Notes under the pieces: model-generated
The model's input: only the letters and a program-made list of their open reading frames with translations
The model's database searches: none
What the model was told of the DNA's origin: nothing
In this document: piece after piece, positions 44,597 to 57,166 of the stretch
Numbering within the stretch: the first letter of the stretch is position 1
Layout of the letters: each line of letters begins with the position of its first letter
Program-made: the position numbers and the translations under genes
Assembly (NCBI RefSeq): GCF_013410345.1
Contig: NZ_JACCFJ010000001.1
Span: 124,001-188,000 of the forward strand
Reading direction: 5' to 3'
DNA length: 64,000 bases
Origin: Saccharopolyspora hordei
GTDB lineage: Bacteria; Actinomycetota; Actinomycetes; Mycobacteriales; Pseudonocardiaceae

Positions 44597-45997
44597 CTAC
44601 TTGCCCAGCTTGGCGGCGTCGAACTCCTTCTTGCCGCCGAACAGGAAGTTGATGCCCCAGAAGATCACGCCGATGCCCAGCAGGATCCCGGCGATGACGT
44701 ACTCCGTGGCCGGCCGCCCGGACAGCGGGCTGGCGAAGAAGGCGCAGCTCAGCGCGCCCAGCACCGGCACCCAGGTGGGGGCCTTGAAGTGCTCGTGCTC
44801 GACCTTGTCCTTGCGCAGCACCAGCACCGACACGTTGACCACCGCGAAGACCACCAGCAGCAGCAGCGAGGTGGTGCTGCCCAGGTCGGAGATCTCCAGC
44901 GAGCTCACCAGGACCACCGCGATGATGCTGGTGAACAGGATCGACACCCACGGGGTGCGCCGCGTGCGGTGGACCAGGCCGAACTGCCTCGGGATGATCC
45001 GCTCCTCCGACATGCCGTAGACCAGGCGGCTGGCCATCAGCATGTTGATCAGCGCGGTGTTGGTGACCGCGAACAGCGCGATGAGCGAGAACAGGATCGG
45101 CGGGAACCACGGCGCGGCGGCCTTGACGACCAGCAGCAGCGGGCCGTCGGACTCGGCCAGCGTGTCGGTCGGCACCAGCGTCGAGGTGATCAGCGCGATC
45201 ACCAGGTAGATCACGGCCGTGATGGTCATGCCCAGCAGCAGGGCGCGGGGGAAGGTCTTGGACGGGTTCTTGGTCTCCTCGGCCATGTTCACCGAGTCCT
45301 CGAAGCCCACCATCGCGAAGAACGCCAGCGCGGTCGCCGAGGTGATCGCGACCAGCGGCGTGGTGTCGGTGTCGAACTGCAGCAGCCGGCCCGGGTCCGG
45401 GTCGACGTCGGGGCTGTGCGTGCCCGTGAGCAGCGCGACCAGGCCGAAGACGATGACGATGGCCAACCCGGTGAGCTCCACGCAGGTGAGCACCACGTTC
45501 GCCTTGACCGACTCGCCGACGCCGCGGAAGTTCACCGCGGCGAGCAGCAGCAGGAACCCGATCGCCACGACCCAGGACCACGAGGCGACGCCCTCGCCGA
45601 GGATGGCCTCCAGGTAGTCACCGCTGAAGGCCTGCGCGGCCGAGGCCGCCGAGGTGATGCCCGAGCACATCACCGCGAAGGCGATGACGAAGGTCAAGAA
45701 GTGCACGCCGAACGCCTTGTGCACGTACAGCGGGGCACCGCCCGCCTTGGGGTACTTCCCGACGAGCTCCAAGTAGCTGAACGCGGTCAGGAAGGCGACC
45801 ACGAACGCGACCAGGAACGGGACCCACAGCGCGCCGCCGACCTTGCCGGCGACCTTGCCGGTCAACGAGTAGATCGTGGTCCCGAGGATGTCTCCCACCA
45901 CGAAGAACAGCAGCAGTTTCGGGCCCATCACCTTCTTGAGGCCAGGCTCCTGCGCACCGCCGGGCGCGTTGTCGTTCACGGTCGTTTCGTTGGCCAT
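44597..45997 (-). CDS. APC family amino acid permease
   Basis: 466 aa, about 12 helices. FFVVGDILGTTIYSLTGKVAG is the first-helix glycine-rich signature and SATALAFFAMVGFEDSVNMAEETKNPSKTFPRA (pieces) the helix 6-8 consensus of APC carriers. Start ATG 45997. Substrate amino acid not predictable. Confidence 0.88.
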   Translation of the reverse strand: MANETTVNDNAPGGAQEPGLKKVMGPKLLLFFVVGDILGTTIYSLTGKVAGKVGGALWVPFLVAFVVAFLTAFSYLELVGKYPKAGGAPLYVHKAFGVHFLTFVIAFAVMCSGITSAASAAQAFSGDYLEAILGEGVASWSWVVAIGFLLLLAAVNFRGVGESVKANVVLTCVELTGLAIVIVFGLVALLTGTHSPDVDPDPGRLLQFDTDTTPLVAITSATALAFFAMVGFEDSVNMAEETKNPSKTFPRALLLGMTITAVIYLVIALITSTLVPTDTLAESDGPLLLVVKAAAPWFPPILFSLIALFAVTNTALINMLMASRLVYGMSEERIIPRQFGLVHRTRRTPWVSILFTSIIAVVLVSSLEISDLGSTTSLLLLVVFAVVNVSVLVLRKDKVEHEHFKAPTWVPVLGALSCAFFASPLSGRPATEYVIAGILLGIGVIFWGINFLFGGKKEFDAAKLGK

Positions 45998-46132
45998 AGC
46001 AGAGAAGTGTGCAGGCAGGGTGATCGGCGCGTCTGCCCACCCCTGGTCGAACCGCACCGCACTGCTCGGCTCAGGCGTGGCGAACTGCACAATCCGGACG
46101 CCCCTCACCGTCTGTCCGAGGCGTGTGCGCTG

Positions 46133-47425
46133 TCAACCCTCCGTCGGCGCGCGGTAGCGCCAGAACGCGGGCAGCAGCGCCGCCGAGACCACCGCCCCGA
46201 CGACCACGAGGGCACCCCCGGCCACCACCGCCGTCGTGGTCCCCAGCGCCGCACCGGCCAGGCCGTGCAGCGTGTCGGCCAGCCGCGGGCCACCGGCCAC
46301 GACCACGGTGAACACGCCCTGGATGCGCCCGCGCATCTCGTCGGTCGCGGCGGCCTGCAGGATGGCGCTGCGGTAGACCATGCTCACCAGGTCGGCGCCG
46401 CCGCCCAGCGCCAGGAAGACCACGGCCAGCCAGAGCGAGTCCGCCAGCCCGAAGCCGATCACCGCGAAGCCCCAGGCGATGACCGCCACCGTGACGCCCA
46501 CGCCGTGCCGCGCGATGCGGTGCAGCCAGCCGGAGAACACGCCGAAGCAGAACGCGCCGAGCGGGATGGCGGCGAACAGCCAGCCCAGCGCGGTCCCGCC
46601 GCCGGGCGGGTCGCCGAAGGTCCGCTCGGCCATCTCCGGGAACAGCGCCCGCGGCATCCCGAACACCATCGCCACGATGTCCAGCAGGAACGACGCCAGC
46701 AGCACCGAGTGCAGGGCCAGGTAGCGGAATCCGTCCAGCACGGCGCGCAGCCCGGCCTTCTTCGGCGCGCCCTCCTGCGGCGGCAGCGGAGGCAGCCGGA
46801 ACACCGCCCACAGCGCCGCGCACAGCGCCAGCGCGTCGGCCAGGTACAGCACCGGCAACCCGGCCACCGGCAGCAGCATGCCCGCCAGCAGCGGGCCGAC
46901 GATCGACCCGAGCTGGAACACGGTGCTGCCCAGCGCCTGCGCCGACGGCAGCAGGTGCACCGGGATGAGCCGGGCGATGGCGGCACCGCGGGTGGGCATG
47001 TTGACCGCGAAGAACGTCTGCTGCGCGGCGAAGAGCACCAGCACCAGCCACACCGACGCCAGGCCCGAGGCGGCGACCAGCCACAGCAGCACGGAGGTGA
47101 TCGCCAGGCCGCTGTTGGTGACCAGCAGCAGGCGGCGGCGGTCGACGGTGTCGGCGACCGCGCCGCCCCACAGGCCGAACACCAGCAGCGGCACGAGACC
47201 GACGACGCCGGCGATGCCGACGTAGGCGGAGGACCCGGTGATGTCGTAGAGCTGCTTGGGCACCGCGACCGCGGCGAACTGCGCGCCCACGGCGGTGACG
47301 ATGTTGGACAGCCACAGCCGCCGGTAGGCGGGGTACCGCAACGGCCGGGTGTCCAGGACGACCTTGCTCAGCAGCGACCCGAGGGATCGACGTGGCTCGG
47401 TCGGGGTTCCGCTGCTGGGCTGCAC
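46133..47425 (-). CDS. MFS transporter (EntS/MFS_3-like)
   Basis: 430 aa, 12 helices. LYDITGSSAYVGIAGVVGLVPLLVFGLWGGAVADTVDRRRLLL (pieces) carries the D-R/K-x-G-R-R/K motif A variant of the MFS_3 group, typical of multidrug and siderophore exporters. GTG start 47425 with weak Shine-Dalgarno; GTTAG-ccgcc-CTAAC sits just upstream. Probably drug efflux; substrate unknown. Confidence 0.84.
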   Translation of the reverse strand: MQPSSGTPTEPRRSLGSLLSKVVLDTRPLRYPAYRRLWLSNIVTAVGAQFAAVAVPKQLYDITGSSAYVGIAGVVGLVPLLVFGLWGGAVADTVDRRRLLLVTNSGLAITSVLLWLVAASGLASVWLVLVLFAAQQTFFAVNMPTRGAAIARLIPVHLLPSAQALGSTVFQLGSIVGPLLAGMLLPVAGLPVLYLADALALCAALWAVFRLPPLPPQEGAPKKAGLRAVLDGFRYLALHSVLLASFLLDIVAMVFGMPRALFPEMAERTFGDPPGGGTALGWLFAAIPLGAFCFGVFSGWLHRIARHGVGVTVAVIAWGFAVIGFGLADSLWLAVVFLALGGGADLVSMVYRSAILQAAATDEMRGRIQGVFTVVVAGGPRLADTLHGLAGAALGTTTAVVAGGALVVVGAVVSAALLPAFWRYRAPTEG

Positions 47426-47443
47426 GGATGCCGGAGCCTAGCC

Positions 47444-47458
47444 GTTAGCCGCCCTAAC
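47444..47458. promoter_or_regulatory. Short palindrome near the MFS start
   Basis: GTTAG and CTAAC around ccgcc, 19-33 bases before the GTG at 47425. Likely overlaps the promoter and may bind a repressor. Confidence 0.35.
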
Positions 47459-47500
47459 AGCACCTGGTTTTCGCGGCCGTGTGACCGAACTCGCCGCTCG

Positions 47501-48154
47501 TCAGGGCGCGAGCCGCTCGACGGTCCAGCGGCCGTCCACCCAGCGGAAGCGCAGGCGGTCGTGCAGGCGGCTCGGACGGCCCTGCCAGAACTCCACCGAC
47601 TCGGGCCGGATGCGCCAGCCGCCCCAGTGCGGCGGCACCGGCACCTTCTCGGCGTCGGCGAAGCGGCGTTCGATGCCGGCCAGCGTCGACTCCAGCGCCT
47701 CGCGGCTGGCGACCACGCGCGACTGCGGCGAGGCCCACGCCCCGAGCTGCGAGCCCCGCGGCCGCACCTGCCAGTACTCGGCGGTCTCCGCCGGGGAGAC
47801 CTTCTCGACGGTGCCGCGCAGGTTGACCTGCCGCTGCAGGCCCAGCCAGGGGAACGTGGCCGCGGCGACCCGCGTCGCCTTCAGGTCGTGGCTCTTGGCC
47901 GAGGTGTAGTTGGTGAAGAAGACCACGCCGCGCTCGTCGAAGCCCTTGCACAGCACGGTGCGGGACGACGGGTACCCCTCGGGGTCGGCGGTGGCCAGCA
48001 CCATCGCGTTCGGTTCGAGCAGCTCGGCCTGGACGGCTTCGTCGAACCACCGCTGCAGCTGTTCGTGCCAGGTGTCGGCCAGCGAAGACTCGTCCAGCGC
48101 GCCCGCCTCGTAGGACACGCGCATCGACGGCAGTGCGACGTTGGCCTCCGGCAT
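47501..48154 (-). CDS. pdxH: Pyridoxamine 5'-phosphate oxidase
   Basis: 217 aa FMN flavoprotein, last step of pyridoxal phosphate synthesis. [41 protein letters not shown] (pieces) is the FMN-binding stretch; the C-terminal [21 protein letters not shown] segment, with RLHDR, is the diagnostic PdxH end. ATG 48154 with GGGAGGAAACG. In many actinomycetes pdxH is adjacent to the second citrate synthase; here the urease cluster lies between them. Confidence 0.92.
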   Translation of the reverse strand: MPEANVALPSMRVSYEAGALDESSLADTWHEQLQRWFDEAVQAELLEPNAMVLATADPEGYPSSRTVLCKGFDERGVVFFTNYTSAKSHDLKATRVAAATFPWLGLQRQVNLRGTVEKVSPAETAEYWQVRPRGSQLGAWASPQSRVVASREALESTLAGIERRFADAEKVPVPPHWGGWRIRPESVEFWQGRPSRLHDRLRFRWVDGRWTVERLAP

Positions 48155-48495
48155 CGTTTCCTCCCTGACTCGCCCGACAGCGGCACGATCCGATCTTCTC
48201 CGGCTGCGAGCCGGACGGTGCGGGTTGGACCGGCTGGCGCGACAGGACCCGGCGGCGCCAGCCACTACGACGGTAAACGGGATCGGAACGGACGCCGAAT
48301 CGACCGTGCTTCACGATCGATTCCGCAACCGATGCAGTGATCGTTCCCACACCCGTTCGGGCAGGGCGTGCTCACCCATCTCCGTGAAGCCGACACGGGC
48401 CGTGCACGAATTCGGCGCCCCGGACCGAGGCCCGCCACCGTCCGCGGTCACGGCTCCGGACGGCACCACCGCCGTCGTCCGCGCGGGCCGGGGCG
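48155..48495. other. 341-base region between ureD and pdxH
   Basis: Presumably the pdxH promoter and the end of the urease transcript. I see no strong hairpin or operator. Confidence 0.35.
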
Positions 48496-49257
48496 TCACC
48501 ACCGCGGCTCCTCCAGCTGCGCGGCGTCCGGGTGGTGCGAGACCGCTTCGGCGAGCCGGCGCTCGGCGAGCACGGCGTCTGCGGCCACGGCGGTGGCCAG
48601 CGCACCGCCCGCGGCCAGTGGCGCCAGCGACCACCAGTCGCCGCTGCTCGGCTCGGCGGGGTCGCGGTCCCACACCACGGTCTCGGTGGCCAGCACGCGC
48701 GCCCCCGCCAGGTGGGCCGCGCTCGCGGTCAGCCGCTCGTCGCCGACGTCCAGCCGCTGCCGCAGCAGCGGGACACCACCGCGCACCACGTGCGTCGTGG
48801 TGGTCGACCGGCCGGGCCGCTCGCCGGAGCGGCCGAGCACCAGCACCTCCCGGCAGCGCAGCCGCGCCCCCGCCCCGAGCTCGACCGCCGTCTCCGCCCA
48901 GTGGTCGGCCCGCGCGCTGATCACGGTCGCCCCCGGCAGGTACTCGACCGTCCCGCCGTCGGCGACCTCGAGGTGCACGGTGCTGCGGCTGCGGCCGGGC
49001 CCCGGGAGGGCCACCGTCGCCGCGGTGCCGCGCAGCAGCAGCCGAGCGCCCGGGCCGACGCGCACCCGCAGGTCGACGCGGTCCCCGCCGAGCGGGCTCG
49101 CCGCCGAGCTGACGAGGTGCACGACGGCGGTGCCGTCGGCGCTGGTGGTGGCGGCCCGGCGGGGCACCAGCGTCATCGGGGACTGCGACCGCAGCTGACG
49201 GACCACGCTGCGCCCACCGCGCCCGAGCTCGACGCTCAGCACCGCCGTGGCGCGCAC
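48496..49257 (-). CDS. ureD: Urease accessory protein UreD
   Basis: 253 aa chaperone that with UreF and UreG delivers nickel to apo-urease. VVRQLRSQSPMTLVPRRA and VHLVSSAASPLGGDRVDLRVRVGPGARLLLRGTAATV (pieces) match the UreD beta-helical fold; LPGATVISARADH is a further conserved stretch. GTG start, last gene of the ureABCFGD order, 24 bases after ureG. Confidence 0.88.
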   Translation of the reverse strand: MRATAVLSVELGRGGRSVVRQLRSQSPMTLVPRRAATTSADGTAVVHLVSSAASPLGGDRVDLRVRVGPGARLLLRGTAATVALPGPGRSRSTVHLEVADGGTVEYLPGATVISARADHWAETAVELGAGARLRCREVLVLGRSGERPGRSTTTTHVVRGGVPLLRQRLDVGDERLTASAAHLAGARVLATETVVWDRDPAEPSSGDWWSLAPLAAGGALATAVAADAVLAERRLAEAVSHHPDAAQLEEPRW

Positions 49258-49281
49258 GCCCCACCTCCGCCCGCCGCGCGG

Positions 49282-49992
49282 TCACGCACCGACGCCGACC
49301 CGGAGCTGCTCGCGGACCCAGGCCGCCACGTCGGGTGCGTTCGGGGTCCGGGTCAGGGACTGGGTGATCACCGGCAGGTCCCCGCGCATCCGGTGCGCGT
49401 CGGCGACCATCACCGCCATGTCCGCCCCGACCCGCTCGGCCAGGTCGACCTTGTTGATCACCAGCAGGTCGGCGGTGGTCACGCCCGGCCCGCCCTTGCG
49501 CGGCACCTTGTCGCCGCCGGCGACGTCGACCACGAAGACCTGGCTGTCCGCCAGGCCGCGGCTGAACACCGCGGTCAGGTTGTCCCCGCCGCTCTCCACG
49601 ATGACCAGCTCCAGGCCCGGGTGGCGCTCGGTGAGCCGGTCGACCGCGTCGAGGTTGGCGGTGATGTCGTCGCGGATCGCGGTGTGCGGGCAGGCGCCGG
49701 TCTGCACCGCCTCGATCCGGTCGGGGTCCAGCACCCCGGCCTCGCGCAGGAAGTCGGCGTCCTCGGTGGTGTAGATGTCGTTGGTCACCACGGCGAGGTC
49801 GACCTCCTGGCCCAGCGCGCGGCACAGCGCGGCGGTGAGCGCCGTCTTGCCGCTGCCGACCGGGCCGCCGATGCCGAGGCGGAACGGGCGCCCGCGCCGG
49901 GGCGGCGCCGCGAACGGGTCGGGGCCGGTGGCGGTCGGGTCGAGGCCGACCGGATGCGTGTGGCCGTGTCCGTGGCCGTGGTCAGGACGCAA
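49282..49992 (-). CDS. ureG: Urease accessory GTPase UreG
   Basis: 236 aa SIMIBI-class GTPase for nickel insertion. [13 protein letters not shown] is the P-loop; the CPH metal motif occurs in [27 protein letters not shown] and [12 protein letters not shown] (specificity loop) follow. The N-terminal tail has HGHGHGHTH, a nickel-binding stretch absent from minimal UreG. Only a TTG at 49992 provides a start that is in frame, with GAGGTG six bases upstream and overlap with the ureF stop. Confidence 0.92.
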   Translation of the reverse strand: MRPDHGHGHGHTHPVGLDPTATGPDPFAAPPRRGRPFRLGIGGPVGSGKTALTAALCRALGQEVDLAVVTNDIYTTEDADFLREAGVLDPDRIEAVQTGACPHTAIRDDITANLDAVDRLTERHPGLELVIVESGGDNLTAVFSRGLADSQVFVVDVAGGDKVPRKGGPGVTTADLLVINKVDLAERVGADMAVMVADAHRMRGDLPVITQSLTRTPNAPDVAAWVREQLRVGVGA

Positions 49993-50677
49993 AGAGACGC
50001 ACCTCTTCCCGGTGGTGACGGTCGTGGGCTTCGGCGAGCAGGTCCAGCACCGGCGCGCCGGGCGCGGGCAGGTCGGCCGGGGCGAGACCGGCGGCGGCCG
50101 CGGCCTCGTCGGCCGTCCGCTCCAGCTCGTCGGCCAGGTCGGTGACCACGGCGTTGACCGCGAAGGGGTCCGTGCCGTGCAGCCGGACCGCCGCGGAGGC
50201 CGGTCCGCTGATCGACAGGTACCCGGCGACCAGCGCCGCGTCCCGCGGCCCGGCACCGGCCGTCGCGGCCAGCACGCCGAGCGCGATCGGGTGGTGCGGC
50301 CGCGGGTGCGCGGCCACCAGGTCGGCCAGCACCGGGGACGGCCAGGCCGCCCGGCCGGCGCGCAGCATCCCCTTCCCCTGGGCGCGCGAGGCCTCCCGCT
50401 GCGCCGGGGACGGGGTGCGGGCGTCGAGCTCGACGTCCAGCTCCCGCCAGTGCCCGCTGCGGACCCCGCGGGTGGCGGCGTGCGCCGCGGCGGCGGCGAA
50501 CACCGCCTGCAGCGCGCCCGCCGCGCGCAGCCGCCCGTGCAGGAAGTCGCGCAGGTCGCCGATCCCGCTGATCAACCCCCGCGCCGCGGCCTCCTCGACT
50601 CCCCCGGAGTGCACGTGCCCCCCACCGGGGAACCGCGAATCCGCCAGCGCGAGCACGGCCAGACCACCCCGCACCAC
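49982..50677 (-). CDS. ureF: Urease accessory protein UreF
   Basis: 231 aa, all-helical. [21 protein letters not shown] is the family opening; [15 protein letters not shown] is the conserved C-terminal helix pair. Partners UreD and UreG. Separated from ureC by 126 bases, the largest gap within the operon, and overlaps the ureG start. Confidence 0.9.
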   Translation of the reverse strand: MVRGGLAVLALADSRFPGGGHVHSGGVEEAAARGLISGIGDLRDFLHGRLRAAGALQAVFAAAAAHAATRGVRSGHWRELDVELDARTPSPAQREASRAQGKGMLRAGRAAWPSPVLADLVAAHPRPHHPIALGVLAATAGAGPRDAALVAGYLSISGPASAAVRLHGTDPFAVNAVVTDLADELERTADEAAAAAGLAPADLPAPGAPVLDLLAEAHDRHHREEVRLFAS

Positions 50678-50803
50678 ACACCTCCTCCCGATCCTTCCGA
50701 CTGGACCTCCAGACGCCCCGTCGCGGCTGCTTCTCGCGATCCCGATCGGGGACCGGACGCCTGGTTCCCACCGGGTTCGCGTCGAACCTGCTGCCCGCGC
50801 GGG

Positions 50804-52521
<1,718 letters not shown>

Positions 52522-52525
<4 letters not shown>

Positions 52526-52890
52526 GACGGGTGTCCCTCGCCTCCCTGGCCGTAGCGGAACGGGGTGGGTTCGTGGTCGCGGGCGTCGAGCTCGCCCGCG
52601 TGCTCCGGGCGCAGGCCTGGCACCACCCGCGCCCCGCCCACCGGGACCAGGTCGACCTCGCGCGCCACGCCCGGTTCGAACCGCACGGCGGTGCCCGCGG
52701 GCACGTCCAGCCGGTGGCCCCACGCCGCGGCCCGGTCGAACTCCAGGCCGGGGTTGACCGCCGCGAAGTGGTAGTGCGAGCCGACCTGCACGGCGCGGTC
52801 GGCGCGGTTGACGACGGTGAGCCGGACCCGCTCCCGCCCCGGGTTCAGCGGGACGGGGTCCTCGGCGGTGATGATCTCCCCAGGTCGCAC
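52522..52890 (-). CDS. ureB: Urease subunit beta
   Basis: 122 aa. [25 protein letters not shown] and [15 protein letters not shown] are the core of the urease beta subunit. It is followed by a short C-terminal tail. Stop overlaps the ureC start; 18 bases after ureA. Confidence 0.94.
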
Positions 52891-52908
52891 GGGGCGCTCC
52901 TCGCAAGC

Positions 52909-53211
52909 TCAGGTGATCGGGTCGTGCACGGTGACGAGCTTGGTGCCGTCCGGGAAGGTGGCCTCGACCTGCACGTCGCGGACCATCTCGGCGACGCCGT
53001 CCATGACCTGCTCGGCGCGCAGCACCTGCCGTCCGCTCTGCATGAGCTCGGCCACGGTGCGGCCGTCCCGGGCGCCCTCCACGACGTGGTCGGTGATCAG
53101 CGCGACGGCCTCCGGGTGGTTGAGCTTGAGGCCGCGGTCCAGTCGTGCGCGCGCCAAGCCGGCCGCCACGTGGACGAGCAGCTTGTCGCGCTCGTGAGGA
53201 GCGAGGTGCAT
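52909..53211 (-). CDS. ureA: Urease subunit gamma
   Basis: 100 aa, the normal length. [20 protein letters not shown] is the family start, [21 protein letters not shown] and [20 protein letters not shown] complete it. First gene of the urease operon; ATG 53211, chosen because family members begin MxLxPxExDKL. Confidence 0.94.
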   Translation of the reverse strand: MHLAPHERDKLLVHVAAGLARARLDRGLKLNHPEAVALITDHVVEGARDGRTVAELMQSGRQVLRAEQVMDGVAEMVRDVQVEATFPDGTKLVTVHDPIT

Positions 53212-53477
53212 GGCCCGATCTCTACCACTCGATCGGGCAGCACAACCCTGCTGTGCTGGGCTCTTGACGGTCGGAAACGAGATCTTCACGACTTCGTCCC
53301 GCAGGTTTTGCACACCACCCCTTGCGTCGTGACGCGTCTCACCGCGTCAACCGCCGAGCCGGGGATTGTGCGCCCCCGCGAGCGGGTGCACTGTGGTCCG
53401 GACGCCTTGCACCCCGCCACGTGTCCGCGCGTCGCGCACCCGCGCGCACGCGAACCGAGCGAGGAGACGAGGCAGAC
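53212..53477. promoter_or_regulatory. Divergent urease/citA promoter region
   Basis: 266 bases. Contains CAGCACA (53238-53244) and TGTGCTG (53252-53258), an inverted repeat 27-47 bases before ureA, in the position of an operator. No further clear box was found. Confidence 0.45.
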
Positions 53478-54605
53478 ATGAGCAGTGCAGGTGAGTCCGA
53501 GTTCCGCCCCGGCCTGGAAGGCGTGGTCGCCTTCCACACCGAGATCGCCGAACCCGACCGCGCGGGTGGCGCGCTGCGCTACCGCGGCGTCGACATCGAG
53601 GACCTGGTCGGCGCGGTCTCCTACGGCGACGTGTGGGCGCTGCTGGTGGACGGCAGCTTCGGCAACGGGCTGCCCGCCGCCGACGACACCCCGGTACCGG
53701 TCCGCACCGGCGACGTGCGCGCCGACGTGCAGGCCTCCCTGGCGGTGCTCGGGCCCGCGCTCGGCTTCGCGCCGCTGCTGGACGTCGACGAGACGCAGGC
53801 CCGCGACCAGCTCGCCCGCGCCTGTGCGCTCGGGTTGTCCTTCGTGGCGCAGTCCGCGCGCGGCGACCAGCCGCCGGTCCCGCAGTCGCGGGTCGACGAG
53901 GCCCGCACCACCACCGAGCAGTTCCTGACCCGCTGGCGCGGCGAGCCCGACCCCGCGCACGTGCAGGCCCTCGACGCGTACTGGGTGTCCGCCGCCGAGC
54001 ACGGCCTGAACGCCTCCACCTTCACCGCCCGGGTCATCGCCTCCACCGGCGCCGACGTGGCGGCCTGCCTGTCCGGCGCGGTGGGCGCGATGTCCGGACC
54101 GCTGCACGGCGGCGCCCCGGCCCGGGTGCTGCCGATGATCGAGGAGACCGAGCGCACCGGGGACGCCCGCCGCGTGGTGGAGTCCATCCTGGACCGCGGT
54201 GACCGGCTGATGGGCTTCGGCCACCGCGTCTACCGCGCCGAGGACCCGCGGGCCCGGGTGCTGCGCCGCACCTGCGAGCAGCTCGGCGCGCCGCGCTTCG
54301 AGGTGGCCCGCGAGCTGGAGCAGGCGGCGCTGACCGTGCTGCGGGAACGGCGCCCGGACCGGCAGATCGAGACCAACGTGGAGTTCTGGGCCGCGGTGGT
54401 GCTCGACTTCGCCGAGGTGCCCACGCCGATGATGCCCGCGATGTTCACCTGCGCCCGGCTGGCCGGCTGGTCGGCGCACGTCCTGGAGGAGAAGCGCACC
54501 GGTCGCCTGGTCCGCCCGTCGGCGAAGTACGTCGGCCCGGCCGCCCGCTCCCCGCAGGAGGTCGCGGGCTGGGACCGGCAGGCCGGGCTCGCCACCCCGG
54601 CGTGA
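53478..54605 (+). CDS. citA: Citrate synthase 2 (CitA type)
   Basis: 375 aa, the short actinobacterial citrate synthase (M. tuberculosis CitA type). MSGPLHGGAPARVL and GFGHRVYRAEDPRAR hold the catalytic histidines; the third catalytic position reads NVEFWAAVV, with Glu instead of the usual Asp. Condenses acetyl-CoA or possibly propionyl-CoA with oxaloacetate. ATG 53478 with GAGGAGACGAGG. Divergent from urease; colinear with serC and sepH as in mycobacteria. Confidence 0.9.
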   Translation: MSSAGESEFRPGLEGVVAFHTEIAEPDRAGGALRYRGVDIEDLVGAVSYGDVWALLVDGSFGNGLPAADDTPVPVRTGDVRADVQASLAVLGPALGFAPLLDVDETQARDQLARACALGLSFVAQSARGDQPPVPQSRVDEARTTTEQFLTRWRGEPDPAHVQALDAYWVSAAEHGLNASTFTARVIASTGADVAACLSGAVGAMSGPLHGGAPARVLPMIEETERTGDARRVVESILDRGDRLMGFGHRVYRAEDPRARVLRRTCEQLGAPRFEVARELEQAALTVLRERRPDRQIETNVEFWAAVVLDFAEVPTPMMPAMFTCARLAGWSAHVLEEKRTGRLVRPSAKYVGPAARSPQEVAGWDRQAGLATPA

Positions 54606-54654
54606 GCCGCCCTGACCAGCGCAGACGGGTCGTCGCCAGGCGTAGCGTGGAAGT

Positions 54655-55560
54655 GTGACGGTCGTCGGCGCGAGGAAGCGGGCGCTCGACGTGGAGTGCG
54701 CCGAGGCCCTGGAGGCCGACGCCCAGACCAGCGGCGAGCGCTGCGACGACCTCGTGGAGGCCTCCGCCTACTGGCACGCCGCCGGTGAGCACGAGCGCGA
54801 GGAGCGCGCGCTGCGCACCGCGGCGGAGGTCGACGACGACCACAACGTGCTCAGCGGCCGGGCCGCGCTCGCCACCTTCCTGCTGACCCACGGCCGTCGC
54901 GAGGAGGGTGAGCGCGCGCTGGCCCGGCTCCTGCACGAGGGCTCGGAGTGCGAGTGGGCGTACGGCGAGGCCGCCGCGGGCCACGAGCGCACCGGCCGCC
55001 CGCGGGAGGCGCTGCGCTGGCTCAACGTCGGGGTCAGCCGGTTCGTCCCGGACCTCGACGACGTGCTCGAGGTGGGCGACCCCGGCTACGACCTGCTCGC
55101 CGAGCGGGCCCGGCTGCGCCGCCGGACGGGCCTGCCGCCGGACGCCTACGACGAGCTGCACGCCCGCTCCGCGGAGCGCGCCCACGCGGTCTACGCGCAG
55201 ATCGAGGAGATCCGCAGGCGGCGGGACGCGGTCCTGTACTGGCCGGAGGAGGAGTTCGCCGAGGTCCAGCGCCGGTTCCCGGGCTGGCACCCGGGCGTCG
55301 CGCACGCCGAGCACCGCCGGGAGGTGCAGCGCGCGCTGGTGGGCGGTGCGCAGGTCGTCGTCGCCGAGCTCGACGCCCTGCTCGCCTTCGCGGCGTTCCG
55401 CGAGCTGCCGCCGGAGGCGCGGAGGACCCGCGACGAGTTCGCCGCCGACGCCGCCCGGCGCGGGCGGGTCGTCCCGGGACCGCCGGGCCGCAACGAACGC
55501 TGCTGGTGCGGTGCGGACCGCAAGTACAAGAGGTGCTGCGGTGCGCCCGGCATCACCTGA
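54655..55560 (+). CDS. Tetratricopeptide-like protein with C-terminal SEC-C zinc motif
   Basis: 301 aa. The first 180 residues are helical repeats (HGRREEGERALARLL, AWAYGEAAAGHERTG-like) resembling TPR/SEL repeats. The C-terminus GRNERCWCGADRKYKRCCG is a SEC-C motif that binds zinc as in SecA. GTG start. Located between citA and serC in the same direction. Binding partner unknown. Confidence 0.78.
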   Translation: MTVVGARKRALDVECAEALEADAQTSGERCDDLVEASAYWHAAGEHEREERALRTAAEVDDDHNVLSGRAALATFLLTHGRREEGERALARLLHEGSECEWAYGEAAAGHERTGRPREALRWLNVGVSRFVPDLDDVLEVGDPGYDLLAERARLRRRTGLPPDAYDELHARSAERAHAVYAQIEEIRRRRDAVLYWPEEEFAEVQRRFPGWHPGVAHAEHRREVQRALVGGAQVVVAELDALLAFAAFRELPPEARRTRDEFAADAARRGRVVPGPPGRNERCWCGADRKYKRCCGAPGIT

Positions 55561-56898
<1,338 letters not shown>

Positions 56899-56911
56899 GC
56901 GACGCAGCGCT

Positions 56912-56937
56912 GCCGGGGCCCGGGTGCGGGCCCCGGC
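56912..56937 (+). terminator. Terminator after serC
   Basis: GCCGGGGCCCG and CGGGCCCCGGC, perfect 11-bp stem with a GGTG loop, 14 bases after the stop. Confidence 0.78.
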
Positions 56938-56984
56938 TGAGCCGCTCTCCCAACCACAACACCGAGTGACGGTCAACCACTCTC

Positions 56985-57003
56985 GGTGAACTTCACCGAA
57001 TAT
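56985..57003. promoter_or_regulatory. Perfect palindrome in the sepH promoter
   Basis: GGTGAA-C-TTCACC followed by GAATAT, 164-182 bases before sepH. Same motif as at 5205. Its GTGA...TCAC layout fits the published BldD-type operator shape; this is a visual comparison only. Confidence 0.5.
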
Positions 57004-57166
57004 GAGTGGATTTACCCGTTCGCACGAAGGACCTTCTTCCGGCAAGATCGAGCGTCGGGAGGAGCGACTGTACGACACGACGAGCCCGGCGTGCCTCCTG
57101 CGTCAAGGCGGCACGCCGGGTTACCGTCACAGCTTGGTGACATGTAGGTCGGCGGGAGGCACGCGT

